Shown in pieces: positions 21,568 through 33,112 of a stretch of DNA of 64,000 bases (within the stretch, counting starts at the first letter, position 1; each line of letters opens with the position of its first letter). The DNA lies in the NCBI GenBank assembly GCA_036768485.1, contig JAVLUZ010000154.1, positions 41,943,646-42,007,645 of the forward strand, in the 5' to 3' direction. Below the pieces are notes generated by a model. That model was not told the origin of the DNA, did not search any database, and saw nothing but the letters and a program-made list of their open reading frames with translations. Made by a program: the position numbers and the translations under genes. The DNA is from Mermis nigrescens. Lineage: Eukaryota; Nematoda; Enoplea; Mermithida; Mermithidae.

Positions 21568-22855
21568 GCCTTTTCATTTTTTCAAAAAAAATTCTATGGG
21601 CAAAACTATGAAACTTTATGTGATTTATTGGTCTATTCAGGTTAAGTAACCTGCTGGCTTCTTCATTGCATCGTTTTGTGAAACTCCAGATTCAGGTTCA
21701 CTATTTTATTTTAAGGTCAGTATTTTATATTGCAATATGACTTTCTGTAAATATATCTGTTATGTGTGTACATTATATTAACCTTTTGAAAATACCATTT
21801 GCATAATGATTACAAAACTTGACTGCATGCAAATTACTGAATAATAATAAAAATTCGCATGCGCTGTCTTTATCAAATCAATTTTTTCCATGTTTAAATT
21901 CATGCAAATTTATGTCTCTCAATTTTTGGAATGCATGCTATTCATAAATTTTCTTGAATTGTCTGCATTTGCTGGCGCGTTCACTGGATCGTTTATTTTT
22001 GACCGAATTCGTTCATGTTGCATTGCTCGACGACTGATTTTTGATGCTCTCTCATGCATTAATCCATTGCGTGCGGTTCTTGGTAGCCGAGACCTTATTG
22101 CATTGAATTCACAAACTGGTGTTTTTGATGCCAAGCCTGTCTTTCGTTTGCTGTCTCTGTCGATGCAGTATTTCACTTTAATTAGGTCAGTGACGTCATT
22201 CAATTTGCGTTGATTTTAATTAAATGAATTTTCTGACTCTCATCGTTATATTTCTTTCAAAGTCAATATTTTCAATTGTAGCTACAAACTATCAAAAAAA
22301 CAAGTAAAAACTATTGCATGCAATCTTTTGTTAACTGCTCTGTTTATTTTTATTTTGATTGGTTCAGTCTGTGCGAAACAGCAACACTTTTATCATGGGT
22401 TGTTGCATTCATACATCAACGTTTTTAATTTGCAAGCAATTGTCAAAATGTGCAACCTTTGATTTATGTTATATTATTTTGCAGCAACTTTAAATACCAT
22501 AAGGCAAATCAATTGAGCGATAGACAATTAAAAGGGCTTTAAATCAAAAGAAGTTGCATTAAACTGTATCAAGTTTCTGTAAACTTACAGGGTTGCAAAG
22601 GCAAATGATGCTTCTGGCAGATGCTTCATGACTAAAAAAAGACTTTTGCTCAATTTATTGTAGATCCACTAGAGCTCAACCTGCGTAAAAATAACTTTGT
22701 TACATTCTTACGGAGGTCATAGGCTCTTGAACAAAGCAAACCGCGTTTTATTTGGTCCAGTATTGAAAAATTACAAGGACTAAAGTCCTTAAACATTGCG
22801 TCCTCAAAAGCCTACATAAAAGTGCTGCTTAGGATCGATAAGTTGGCCTAAATAT
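21568..22855. other. unique AT-rich DNA with one unassigned ORF pair
   Basis: Overlapping open frames lie at 21890-22213 (+, 107 codons) and 21919-22203 (-, 94 codons). The minus frame is basic (RDSKRKTG, RSRLPRTARNG) but I recognise no family and see no splice or start context that favours either. Confidence 0.3.
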
Positions 22856-22859
22856 TTTT

Positions 22860-23880
22860 TAATACTAGCAGAGAAAAATGCTCATGGAACAAAAAAGATG
22901 AAGATACTTGGAATTGCGGATTGTTAAGGATGTAAAAGGAGGGGACTAGGAAAAAGCTACCTAAAGTCGCAAAATCTGATAAAAATCACACTTTCTCTAA
23001 GCAACGCAAAAAATCGGAGTATATTCTGCGGCCAGAACATTAAAATAAATATTTAACCATAAAAATGATTTAAAAAGCAGCACGTTAGGTATGCAGTAGC
23101 TATGGGAAATGATATTGAGTAACAGTCTTTCTAAGCCAATGAAATAGCAAACATCGATGTATCCAAATCAATTGAATAAATTGTTGGTTTAAAACAATAG
23201 GAAACGCGTGAGTTGACTTGAAACAGACTAAATGTAGGTACACTAGCATGCCCGTAACGATTGTGTGCACTATAGTCCGTTTCATTTAGCTTTAAGGTTT
23301 TAGAAAAAATTTAAAGTGCCTACAAAAGTATTTTAAACCAATACGGTAAATATGATATTCTACAGTATATCGAGTCATATAGACACGTATGTATTTGCTA
23401 AGCCACAATACTGTAGCAAAATTTTAAAGCGCTTTTGTAGCCTTGCGGAAAAATTTAAAAGAAAACCGCAAAGTTAAATGAAACAGATTATAATCAATTG
23501 GTCCCTGCTTTGCTTGCTATAATGCTCAAAACAAAATAAAACAACTTTATATACAATACCACTTAGTTTTCTATCAATCAGGATACGAAGCTAGTCAGCG
23601 TTGCTACTTGCCAGCAATTTAAAAAAAGTAAACATAGATTTCGTTTATACACTCCTATCTGAAACTTTTAAAATTATTTAAAAAAGACACTTTTTAGAGG
23701 CCGCAGAATATACTTCAATTTTTTGCGTTGCTTAGAGAAAGTGTGATTTTTATCAGATTTTGCGAGTTTAGGCAGCTTTTTCATAGTCCCCTCCTTTAAC
23801 ATCCTTAACAATCCACAATTCCAAGTATATTCATCTTTTTTGTTCCATCGGAGCATTTTTCTTTGTTAGTACCCTACTTT
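22860..23880. repeat. long inverted repeat (foldback), ~190-bp arms
   Basis: 22862-23040 and 23690-23880 are reverse complements with modest divergence (both contain, for example, GATTTTTATCAGATTTTGCG or its complement). About 650 bp lies between, including a TA-flanked MITE. Each arm can be read as a similar peptide (TWNCGLLRM... then LRP), which may only reflect the duplication. It may be a foldback transposon. Confidence 0.7.
23273..23490. mobile_element. TA-flanked MITE (AGTCCGTTTCATTTA ends)
   Basis: The left end is TAGTCCGTTTCATTTAGCTT and the right end in reverse is TAATCTGTTTCATTTAACTT. A TA at each end suggests Tc1/mariner-type insertion. About 218 bp, non-coding. Confidence 0.65.
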
Positions 23881-23889
23881 TAATTAGTA

Positions 23890-25195
23890 TGATTTGAGTA
23901 CATCAGTCAGTAAACACATACAGTAACATGCCACAATAATGACAGCAGTCAAACAACGCGGAAAACAATATTGTTCTTAACATCAGCATTATCCTTTTTA
24001 ATCAAGACGACCTTGCATTATTTAAACAGATCAAGTTTTTCAGCATAAACTTTACGCAAATATCAAGTGCAAGGAACACTAACGCTCAGATTTGGAAGTA
24101 AAATAAATTTGTAGTATAAACTACATAGTAACAACAAATGAATAGTGCAAACTTTACACAACTACTAGGTGTAGAGGAAACTTACAGTCAGATTCCCAAT
24201 TCTGATTTTATGTCGAACATTTTGAAAAAAATTAAGCTTCCGCAAGGCTCTAGAAGTAAAGCTAATATGCAGTGTAAACTTTACACAACCACAGGAGTGT
24301 AAAGAACATTTCAGTCGGATTCGTAATTCTGATATTACTCTAATATTACGATCAACATTTATTAAAAAATTAAGTCTCGACAATGGCCTGAGGACAAATA
24401 AATATCAGATATAAACCACTTTACACCACTGTTGAGTGCAAACAAACTGGCGTATCACATTTTGGTTTCTGGTCCATTTTTAGACTTGAGAATATGTTCA
24501 GACTCATAACCCAGAACTTGGCAGAAAGAAACAAGACAGAAACACCTTTAACTCCCCCAGTTTTTTGACTTTACATCTCCCGAGAAAGCTAAATATTGAT
24601 GTAAACAAATGCAATTCGCTGTGACGCGTACCCATTAGAAAGTACTTTATTTTTATCTTACTCGACCTCGCCCGACTGTACTGAACAGAGAAAGTGGCGA
24701 ACAAAAAATGGGCAAACAAGTATTTTCCACTGTCCACCACATTGTAAACTTTAAAAATCTGAACCTAACGCCCCATTGAGTGTAAACAAATTCGGTTCGG
24801 GCCAATTTGTAGCCCTTTGATTGTAGTACGTTTGTATGTGCCAAACTTATGTTCCGCAAAATATTGGATATGATTTACCAATCAAAATACAAAATAACCC
24901 TGTTTTTTCGGCCATTTTACACTACAGATTTCGAACTTTACACCCCCATAAACAATTCAATATTACGTTTTTTTGAACGCGGCTTGCTTCGACGTGTAGC
25001 CCTTAGAAATTTCTTTATTTCTAAAATATTCAATTTATCTCAACATCATAAGCGAAAAAGTTAGGCAGAGAAATCTTGGACAAAATGTGTTTTTTACTCA
25101 TCCACTAGATAGTGTAAAGTTTAAAACCCTGGTACTATCTGCGTATTGATTGTAGAGAAGTTTGCTGGTAAGCGGGAGATAGCCCTTGATCCGTA
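23890..25195. repeat. dispersed GTGTAAAC satellite-like units
   Basis: Diverged relatives of the 27.8-28.5 kb units occur at about 24170-24440, with GTGTAAACTTTACAC at 24272-24286. The rest has no coding signal. Confidence 0.5.
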
Positions 25196-25198
25196 GTA

Positions 25199-26561
25199 CA
25201 GGGTGGTCCACGTATCTATTCCATGTTTTGTTTTGCTGCTCTACGCTCAATAGTTGCTGATATTTAACGTAAATTCAACATAATGTATAGTAAACATTAG
25301 AATTTAATTTATTATTATTTTAGGACGCGCCGACTATTATTTTATATTTTAAAGATAATTGTTCATGGCGTACTCTATTTTGGAACGAGCAAAAGTTGCT
25401 TCATGGTATGAATGGACGGGCAGCTTGGTAATGGTCCAAAGAAAATTTCGAACGACATTTAACCGTGACCCACCATCACACCACAGCATTTCTAAATGGC
25501 ATAAGCTATTAATGGAGACTGGATCAGTACAGGATTTGAAAAGAAATCGAAGTCGTTCCGCTCATTCCGACGAAAATTCGGCACGAGTGACAGAACATTT
25601 CACCGAAAATCCTCATTCTTCTACACGACGTGCGGCTAATGCTCTAATGATAAGTCGCACAACCATTCAAAGAATTTTAAAAGGCCTCAAGTGGCACCCT
25701 TACAAAGTGCACATTGTACAGAAAATAACCGAGGAAGATAAAGAAAATCGATTAGAATTTGCGCAGGATGAAATTGACCGAATGGATCAAAATCCAAATC
25801 ATCTCGCGAATTTGCTTTTTTCTGACGAGGCACATTTTCATATTGATGGTGGCTTTAATCGTCACAATCATCGTTATTGGTCGGGTGAAAATCCACAATG
25901 GATCACTGAAAAATCGTTACATTCTCCACGGACGACAGTTTGGGCTGCAATTGGCGATAACGGCCTAATTGGCCCAATTTTTTTCGATGACAATGTCAAT
26001 AGCCAAAGTTACCTCCAGATGCTGCAAACCCAATTCTATCCTGAACTGCAAGCTCGTCGTATTGAGAACGATGTGATTTTTATGCAAGATGGAGCGCCAC
26101 CTCATTGGGGAAGAAATGTTCGCGATTGGCTCAATGAAACTTTTCCCAATCGCTGGATGGGGTCGTGGGTCGCCTTCCATGCCTTGGCCTCCTCGTTCTC
26201 CCGATTTAACGCCGTGCGATTTCTTCCTTTGGGGTTTTATCAAGTCAAAAGTGTACACAACGCGCCCGATGAACATTGAGGAATTAAAAAATCGAATTAT
26301 TCAAGCTTTCAACGATGTTACAGTCGAAATGCGCCGAAAAGTTTTGCTCGAATATCGCGAACGTTTGTTCAAGGTTTTAGAAAATGGTGGTGATCACGTA
26401 GAAGTCTACCATTCGTGAAACATAGAGTTTGTCGATTTGAAAATTTACAGAATAAAATTTTAACGTCTGCTTTATAATCTGGCATAGTTTTATCTTGTTT
26501 GAATGAAAATTGTTGTTGTTCTATGAAAACAAAGTATGGAATAGATACGTGGGCCACCCTG
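25199..26561 (+). mobile_element. Tc1/mariner-superfamily element, both ends intact
   Basis: 1363 bp. The terminal 24 bp are inverted repeats with one mismatch, beginning CAGGGTGGTCCACG on the left and CAGGGTGGCCCACG on the right (reverse). TA lies directly outside each end (25197-25198 and 26562-26563). It carries one transposase gene with a single frameshift. The close match of the two ends suggests a fairly recent arrival. Confidence 0.93.
25365..26418 (+). pseudogene. Tc1/mariner transposase, one G insertion
   Basis: Transposase of the IS630/Tc1/mariner superfamily, of the type widespread in arthropods with an N-terminal helix-turn-helix. ATG at 25365 is chosen because it begins the conserved MAYSILERAK block. 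Residues 1-60 form the first HTH, and a second HTH lies near 85-115 (STRRAANALMISRTTIQRIL). Catalytic Asp residues: SDEAHFH at residue 154, QDGAPPHW at 242, and SPDLTPCD at about 285, giving 42 residues between the second and third. A run of four G at 26159-26162 has one G too many. Removing it in thought restores PWPPRSPDLTPCDFFLWG in frame to the stop at 26416-26418. It cuts and pastes the element at TA sites when intact. Confidence 0.92.
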
Positions 26562-26563
26562 TA

Positions 26564-27370
26564 CATCAGAAAAAATGTCTTAAAACTCATAATCGGAGTT
26601 GTTAGCAGACTTAAACTAGTCGAAAACTCGACCAACATGTGTCTTTTCACTTCCAGATTTTCGGACTCTTTATACTCCCATTCGAGAACTAAGGCTAAAT
26701 TCAAAAAACAAAAAGTGACATCTGCTGAACCTAAATAGATGAATAAGTCAAATGAAGCGCATGCTTTTGCCAGAAGAATTAAAAAAATGAAAGAAGTTAG
26801 TATTCAGAAGACTTGAACCCATTATTCTTTTTCTAAATCCACATGCGAGAACGGATACGTCAGCCATTGCACCAACTCAACTCGCAGCCAGGATTTCAGC
26901 TTGATTATACTTTATTGAAAAATATTCATCATTACACTGAAGTTTAAGAATAGTGCATTTATGATTATAAAAATAATTATTTATTAAAGACGAGTCAAAA
27001 ACCTCTGAAATAAGAAAAATCTGATCAAATAATATGCAATACGGAGTTATCTATTGGCATTAGAAAATAGATGTATAATTCCAAGTTCACCTCTTCGTAC
27101 CTCAGCAAACACTGGCTGTAGAAAAGTTTAAAGGTCAGATTCGTTACTCTGACCTCACGGAGAACATTTTGTTTTAAATTCTCCATCCACGACGCTCTGG
27201 GCGGAAAAATTTTTGTCCCAGATTCTTTACAATTAACCGCCTCTAAATTTGGAAATATTACTTTAAAAAATAAAAAAGGCTCCCCTAGATTTTATAACCG
27301 TCTACCTTTTGAAACCAATCAGACTGCATAGAATGTAAAACTGAGTTAGATATGCTTGTGTACATGATCT
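26564..27370. other. spacer with a tRNA-like tract
   Basis: Mostly unassigned DNA. On the minus strand 26890-26818 has an A-box-like TGGTGCAATGG and a B-box-like GGGTTCAAGTCTT at suitable spacing. The anticodon stem does not fold well, so a decayed tRNA or a tRNA-derived SINE is more likely than a working tRNA. Confidence 0.3.
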
Positions 27371-27373
27371 AAG

Positions 27374-27503
27374 AATTTTCATCGGCATTAAACCGAGGGT
27401 TACGATAATTATATATTAGATCAATGCTATAATCGCAATCTGTTCAGCTTATTGTCGGAGATGGTTTTAAAATTTATGATCGAAGTTGTGTGAAACAGAA
27501 TAT
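27374..27503. mobile_element. partial TA-flanked MITE (GTGTGAAAC end)
   Basis: Right part of the family seen complete at 30222-30386 and 37025-37189. Ends GAAGTTGTGTGAAACAGAATA. The left TIR is missing. Confidence 0.6.
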
Positions 27504-27610
27504 AGCATTAAAGGAGCTACAAGACTTCAAACGTTGCATTTTTTAATGCTAAAGTGTAAGCAGTTTTTACACTAAGTAATTCGCTGGTTTCACCTGCTTT
27601 AAACATGCTT

Positions 27611-27645
27611 AGCTTGATATACTCCCGCTTAGGTCGACAAACAGC
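27611..27645. repeat. CTTAGGTCGA arm fragment
   Basis: ACTCCCGCTTAGGTCGACA, as at 433-455 and near 63000. Confidence 0.5.
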
Positions 27646-27799
27646 CCGAAACAAGTTTTTCGCAAAATTATTTTCTTTGTCGTGCACAGCGTGTCGGAAA
27701 AGCTCAATTGGAATTCTCAGTTGGAAAACTTTCCAGGGCCCGGTTTCAATACAGTAAAGCAGGCAGCTTTTATCGACAAAATTTTTTTTTCTAAATTTA

Positions 27800-28520
27800 G
27801 CTTATACAACGATCTGGAACAAAAGTTAATTTTCAGTGTAAACTTTAGTTAACTACTATGCTAAGAAAATTTTGAATCAGATTCGTATGGAAAATATTTT
27901 GAAAAATTTGGCTTTTGATATGCTCTGGAACTGAACTTATTTTTCAGTGTAAACTTTACACAACCAATGAGTGAGCGTAAACAATTTAAAGACGGTTCGT
28001 AATCCTGAAATTACGGGGAATATTTTGCAAAAGATTTAGCTTTTTCAACGCCCTGGAACTAAAGTTGATTTTTAGTGTAAACTTTACTTAAGCATTGAGT
28101 GTTAAGAAAATTTACAGTCAGATTCGTAATCCTGAAGTTGCGGAGAACATTTGAAAAAAATTAGCTTCTGCAACGCCCTGGAACTAAAATTAATTTAAAA
28201 TGTGAACTTTACACGAACAATGAGTGTTAAGAAAATTCAAAGTCAGATTCGTAATCCTCAAATTACGTAGAACATTTTGAAAAAAAGATTAAACTTCTGC
28301 AGCGCTCTGGTACTAAAGTTAGTTTTCAGTGTAAAAATTACACAGGAACTAACTGTAAAAAATCTAAATTCAGATTCGTTATCATAATTCATAGAGAAAA
28401 CTTTGGAAAAATTAAAGTTCTGCAATGCCCTGGAAGGATAATGTTTCCAGTGTAAGTATAATAAAATGTTTTTTCGCCCCAAACTTTACACTAAACAGCT
28501 TATTACTTTACAACTATCAT
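27800..28520. repeat. ~120-bp tandem satellite with GTGTAAACTTTACAC
   Basis: Six diverged units begin with GGAACTAAAGTTA-like phrases near 27811, 27927, 28048, 28168, 28307 and 28428. Each contains a version of GTGTAAACTTTACAC (exact at 27947-27961) and a 'CAGATTCGTAATCCTGA' block. Spacing is about 117-138 bp. Confidence 0.75.
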
Positions 28521-30221
28521 TTTTTGGAAAATATAAAAGCACTACCAAGATTTTTTAATTTTTAACATTTCAAAACCAACCAGACTGCACAGAATGCATT
28601 AATGAGTTACGTAACCTGTCACAAGCAAACAGTAAAAATCAGTATACTTTACACTCTTTTGTCGCAACCACTGAGTGTAAAGAAATTTTGAAGTCAAATT
28701 CATAACCTACAAACTAGGGATAACATTTTTTTAAAATTAGCCCTCCACAAATTATTTGATTTTTTGGTTTACACTTTGCATACTCATTACTAACTCGGAT
28801 GAGTGCAAATAAAACAAAAACTAGCATCGAGTTTTCTAATTATCTATCTAATAAAGAACGCACCTCCCAGATGTGTCCGTGTTACAGCTGTACAGCTGTG
28901 AGGGGGACAAGAAATTAGTACTCGCTGTGATAAACATGAGAAAAAAGGGTACCTAAGTATATTATAGGAATTAATTATAGAATTGAATTTTTGGTGCTAT
29001 TTTTGGAAATTTTGCACCATCTGACCCCCCTGCTGCCTATGTACGGTTGTCAGTCTTTTAGTCAACTTACAGTGTTCGTATTGAGACCGAAGTGGAATAG
29101 TGGAGCGTAAGAAACGGGCAAACACTGTTCAAGCCGATTGCAAATGGTTATTGTACCGTCTGCAATCATTAGCGAGCACAAATTTACACTGGAATCATTC
29201 GGACTTTTTGGTCCTGTCGAGCCAAGTCTTTTGCAGGTGCGAAATCACGAGGTCAACACCTACGATGTTGCCATCTTACATTACCTATAATCGCTACCTA
29301 TGTCACTGCATTTTCTCACTGATTTAAAAAAATTTATTACGTTTTGAAATGCAGCTTCGTCTAGCTTTAACATAGTAAAATAATTGAAACTCCTCTGAGA
29401 AAGGAAATTGAATTTCCTTTCAAATGATGTATATTTTGTTTGACATATTCGCTCCTACAGTAATATATCAGTTGATAAACATAATGTAATCTGAAACCAC
29501 ACAAAACCACTAATGAATCTAAAATGTCAGATATAGTTTTTTGAGTTAATCTCAGGAACCACCATACTGATTTCAAAAAAAGTTAATTTTCTAAATACAA
29601 AGCAGAAAAATGAAACTATTTTGCCAAAAAAACATTCAATTCGATATAACTACAGTAACCACATAGCAAAAATGGCTTAAATTTCAACATAACCGCATTT
29701 TTACTAGTTTGTGACATTATACTGAACACTGGCAAAATAGTTGCGTTTTAGCATCCTCTGAAATGTTCATTTTTTGGTTTTTCTTCTAAGCCCGCCGTTC
29801 ACTCTACAAACGCGTTTTAAATTTTTTCCAATATGGCTGCCCCCATAAGCTTTGCTTATAAAGCGCTACAGGTTGTATATTGAATGTTTGAGCTCAATTT
29901 GAAAAGAGTGTGAAGTAAGGTTTCGAATGATTACCCACTTGTACAATTTGATCAAGAATTCGCATTTTTCATTTTTAGCCATTTAGGCAGCCATATTGGA
30001 AAATTACTGTAGTTTTGGACGTTTTTATCCATAGTTCTTTGTGCTTTTAAGATCTTTCAGAACTTTTTTAAAATAGATAGAGAATTTTATGCTCTCTTTA
30101 ATGAGACGGTCTGGTTCTGTGCACTTTGTTAGATTAGCTTAAAAAACCATTATTGTACGCTGAAAACGCAGTGATGTATGCACGTTTAACTGTTTTATCA
30201 TTTCTTACTCACCGGGAATTA
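28521..30221. other. no gene recognised
   Basis: Contains a hAT-4/5-related scrap at 28978-29045 (GCTGCCTATGTACGG end). Otherwise no coding or repeat boundary I can support. Confidence 0.45.
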
Positions 30222-30386
30222 TAGCCTGTTTCACATAACTTCGTGCATAAATTCTAAGAATTTTTATTGACAGTAAGCCGAGAGTTACGATAATTATATA
30301 TTGAATCAATGCTATAATCGCTATCTGTCAGCTTATTGTCAGAGACAGTTTTAAAATTTATACCCGAATCTGTGTGAAACAGACTA
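30222..30386. mobile_element. TA-flanked MITE, complete
   Basis: Left TAGCCTGTTTCACATAACTT, right reverse TAGTCTGTTTCACACAGATT. TA at both ends. 165 bp, a relative of 37025-37189. Confidence 0.75.
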
Positions 30387-30483
30387 TAGGTAAATTGGAA
30401 TAATCAGGAAAAAGAGAGCTCTTTAGTGCAATTTTCAGCGCTAGTCTATACAATATAAGAAGCCAAAAATTATCACATTTGGC

Positions 30484-31117
30484 CAGTGGCGGATCTAGGA
30501 TTTTCCTGATGAGAGGGGCGGTATCCCAACTTTTCCTAAGAACAGTCAAAAACAGGTCCAAAAATTTGCCCTTAACGCGCGAAATAACGTTTTTTGGTGT
30601 TTTACATTGTATAATTTCACATAAAATCACTTTTGACGCAATATTTTTTGTAAAAATTTCGAAATTTTTGACAATTTTGTGCGGGAAAATCATTAAATTT
30701 CTTTGACTTTAACAAAAATCTAGCGCGATGCGCCGGAAAATTTGTGAAATAAAGGCGGATAGACGTCTAGAAGCATGATTTACTGCTTGATTTCCTGTAT
30801 TTACACATTTAATGTGAAACGTCGAAATTTTTTAATTTAAAATTGGAGGAAACTATGCAAAAATGGATGTTTATGCCGTTAAAATTGTTTTGAAATCTAT
30901 ATGAACAGAAAATGGCTTTCAGGTGGCCAAGAAAGTAAATAAATGTCATTAATAGGTATCATCCGGCGCGTAGCGCCGGAAAAATTTGAGAAATTATGGT
31001 CACTGACGGCCAAAAATCATTGCAGATTGTATATCCATTCTTTATCTCGCCAAATATTTTTGGCCAATGTGAGGGGGCGGCCGCCCCCCTACCCCGCCCC
31101 CCTCAAATCCGCCCCTG
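30484..31117 (+). mobile_element. hAT-6 element (CAGTGGCGGATCTAGG ends)
   Basis: 634 bp. Left CAGTGGCGGATCTAGG, right in reverse CAGGGGCGGATTTGAGG. Flanks CATTTGGC (30476-30483) and AATTTGGC (31118-31125) match at 7 of 8. Contains two GC hairpin motifs (about 30721 and 30965-30977). Non-coding. Confidence 0.88.
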
Positions 31118-31125
31118 AATTTGGC

Positions 31126-32260
31126 GGCGTTGGATGAAAGCCATATTTGCACACCTGTATTTTTGTGAGCCTGAGGTTTTAAGGACCTTGCAAAAGTTTC
31201 TCGTGCAAAACTGCAGGATTATTTATAAGGAAAAACGATAGGTATCCCGGACGACGTGAATAATTGAATTTTTGAAACTATTTTCGGCAACCTGGGGAAA
31301 ACTTAAGACACATTTCTTAAGAAAACCCTCCGCATTGTAGACAAGATGTAGAAAAAATTACTTTTGTCCAGGAGCGTTGATTTGGCATTTTTGAGCCCGA
31401 AATATCACTTTTGAAAACGATTTCCACTTACTGTTGACTCGTGAATTTTCATGCTATCAATATATGTAAGCACATACTAGCCAGGAGTAGGATAATTGAC
31501 TTAAAATTTTGTTTATCTAGGTTTTATCTGATCATGGACATAAGAGTTATGGTGAGAGTGCTTTGACCAAACGTAGAAGTAAGGGGGAGGTTGGGGTTTA
31601 CATCATTAGATCCCCAGAATAAAGTTTTTTGGCATTTTTGTTTTAGAATTTTTTTTTCAACTTTTAAAAGTTTTTTTACATTATCTTTCATATATTTTGT
31701 TCTTTGCGCTTTGAAATCGACTTCGTGGCCTTTTTAATATTAAGTACCTACATAGTTTGAAAAACCGTACAATGCTCGAACAAAAGAAAATTTTGGTTAT
31801 ATTGCCAATTAAAATAGAATTATGTGTCTTTATCGTCAAATTGGCCCAAAATGCTTTTCACGTTTTTACTATGATCTTAACAAACAGTCATAATTTTATG
31901 TAAAGGAAAACCATAGACCAATCACTAAATTGAGTGAAGCGATTGAGTGGAGCGCTACAGTTTTTAGCTGATTCAAGCTTTTCTTGATATTTTCATGACA
32001 AAAAATTGCGGAAAATTTCGACGTTTTTGCCTTTTTGAACTCAATTATGAGGCAAATAATGCATCAAAAAATAATAAAAAAATTTTTAGAAAAATTTTGC
32101 GAGGGCATGTGCCCAATGCCCTCCTTGGCTAAGCTCTTGGCAGCGAACCGCCAGAATTCTCGATTTACTGAAAAAATCGTAGAAATTGTACATTGTTGCG
32201 TTTTCAGTTATATTTTCGCTCAAAAGTGCCGAATAGTCGGCGCTGCGAGTCATATGTACA
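31126..32260. other. no gene recognised
   Basis: AT-rich, no coding signal or clear repeat edges. Confidence 0.45.
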
Positions 32261-32268
32261 TGCCTATC

Positions 32269-32424
32269 ATAGATGCACAACATGGCCGATCTGGGGGGTC
32301 AGGCGGTCTGGGGAGGTCCAAAGTTGAGCTTTTTTGGGCCAAATTAAGCTTTAGAAAGTGGTATTAGCGCTAAAATAGCCACATTATTACACAGTTTCTG
32401 GTCAATTTGAAGCCCCCATGTACA
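32269..32424 (+). mobile_element. hAT-5 MITE, internally deleted
   Basis: ATAGATGCACAACATGGCCG start and CCCATGTACATGCC end. The usual T/C-rich middle is missing. Target duplication uncertain (TGCCTATC against TGCCTGAT). Confidence 0.5.
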
Positions 32425-32784
32425 TGCCTGATACCTGCTTGTCTTTCAAACCCATGTATATTTTGTATAATTCACTCAATTTATTCCAGATTATTTCGAA
32501 ATTTTTTAATCTTGATGTTCTAGAAAAAATGAGTAGGCGCCGTCTAAAACGTCGTACATCGAACATCACCCGAGCATGTATATGAGAATTCGGGCAGTCT
32601 CGAAAGTTGATATAAGGTGCTCCTCAGGGCTGTACACTCCAAATAAATACTAGCTTATGTTTAGAACTTAAGAAATTCCGAAAAAAATCGTATAAATTTA
32701 TTTAAATAAAATAAAGTAATAAGTATTAGAGTAAAAGTGCTGATAAATCAATTCTTTTGAGGAAACGCGGTCATAAACAGACAT

Positions 32785-33112
32785 CAAAGTGGGGATCTGG
32801 GGGTCTAGACCACACATGGGTGTGTGTGCGTCTGAGGGGTCATCTATACCTCCCGAATCCGGCACTCCCCAAAATCGATGGACCCCAGACTTGAATTTTT
32901 GTGCTATTTTTGGCAATTTAGCTTCATCGGATTCCCCAGAATTAGGCTGCTGCCCATGTATGGTCTAGACTCCCTTGATAAAAAATTTTTTTGGGGAAAA
33001 CGAGAAATAAAGGGCAAAAATAGATGAAAATCGAAATTTTTCTTCGCAAGTGCTTAAAATTGACCAGAAACTGTAAAATAGCGTGTTAAACGCTATTTTA
33101 GCATATTTATGT
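32785..33112 (-). mobile_element. hAT-5 MITE, split by hAT-4-like MITE
   Basis: Minus copy of the hAT-5 family: the AGTTTCTGGTCAATTT block appears reversed at about 33050-33073. Split at a GTCTAGAC palindrome by 32811-32962. Outer edges are approximate. Confidence 0.5.
32811..32962 (-). mobile_element. short hAT-4-like MITE at GTCTAGAC
   Basis: 152 bp from CACACATGGGTGTG to GCTGCCCATGTATG with a perfect 8-bp duplication GTCTAGAC at 32803-32810 and 32963-32970. Inserted at the same site of hAT-5 as the copy at 39733-39998. Confidence 0.8.
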
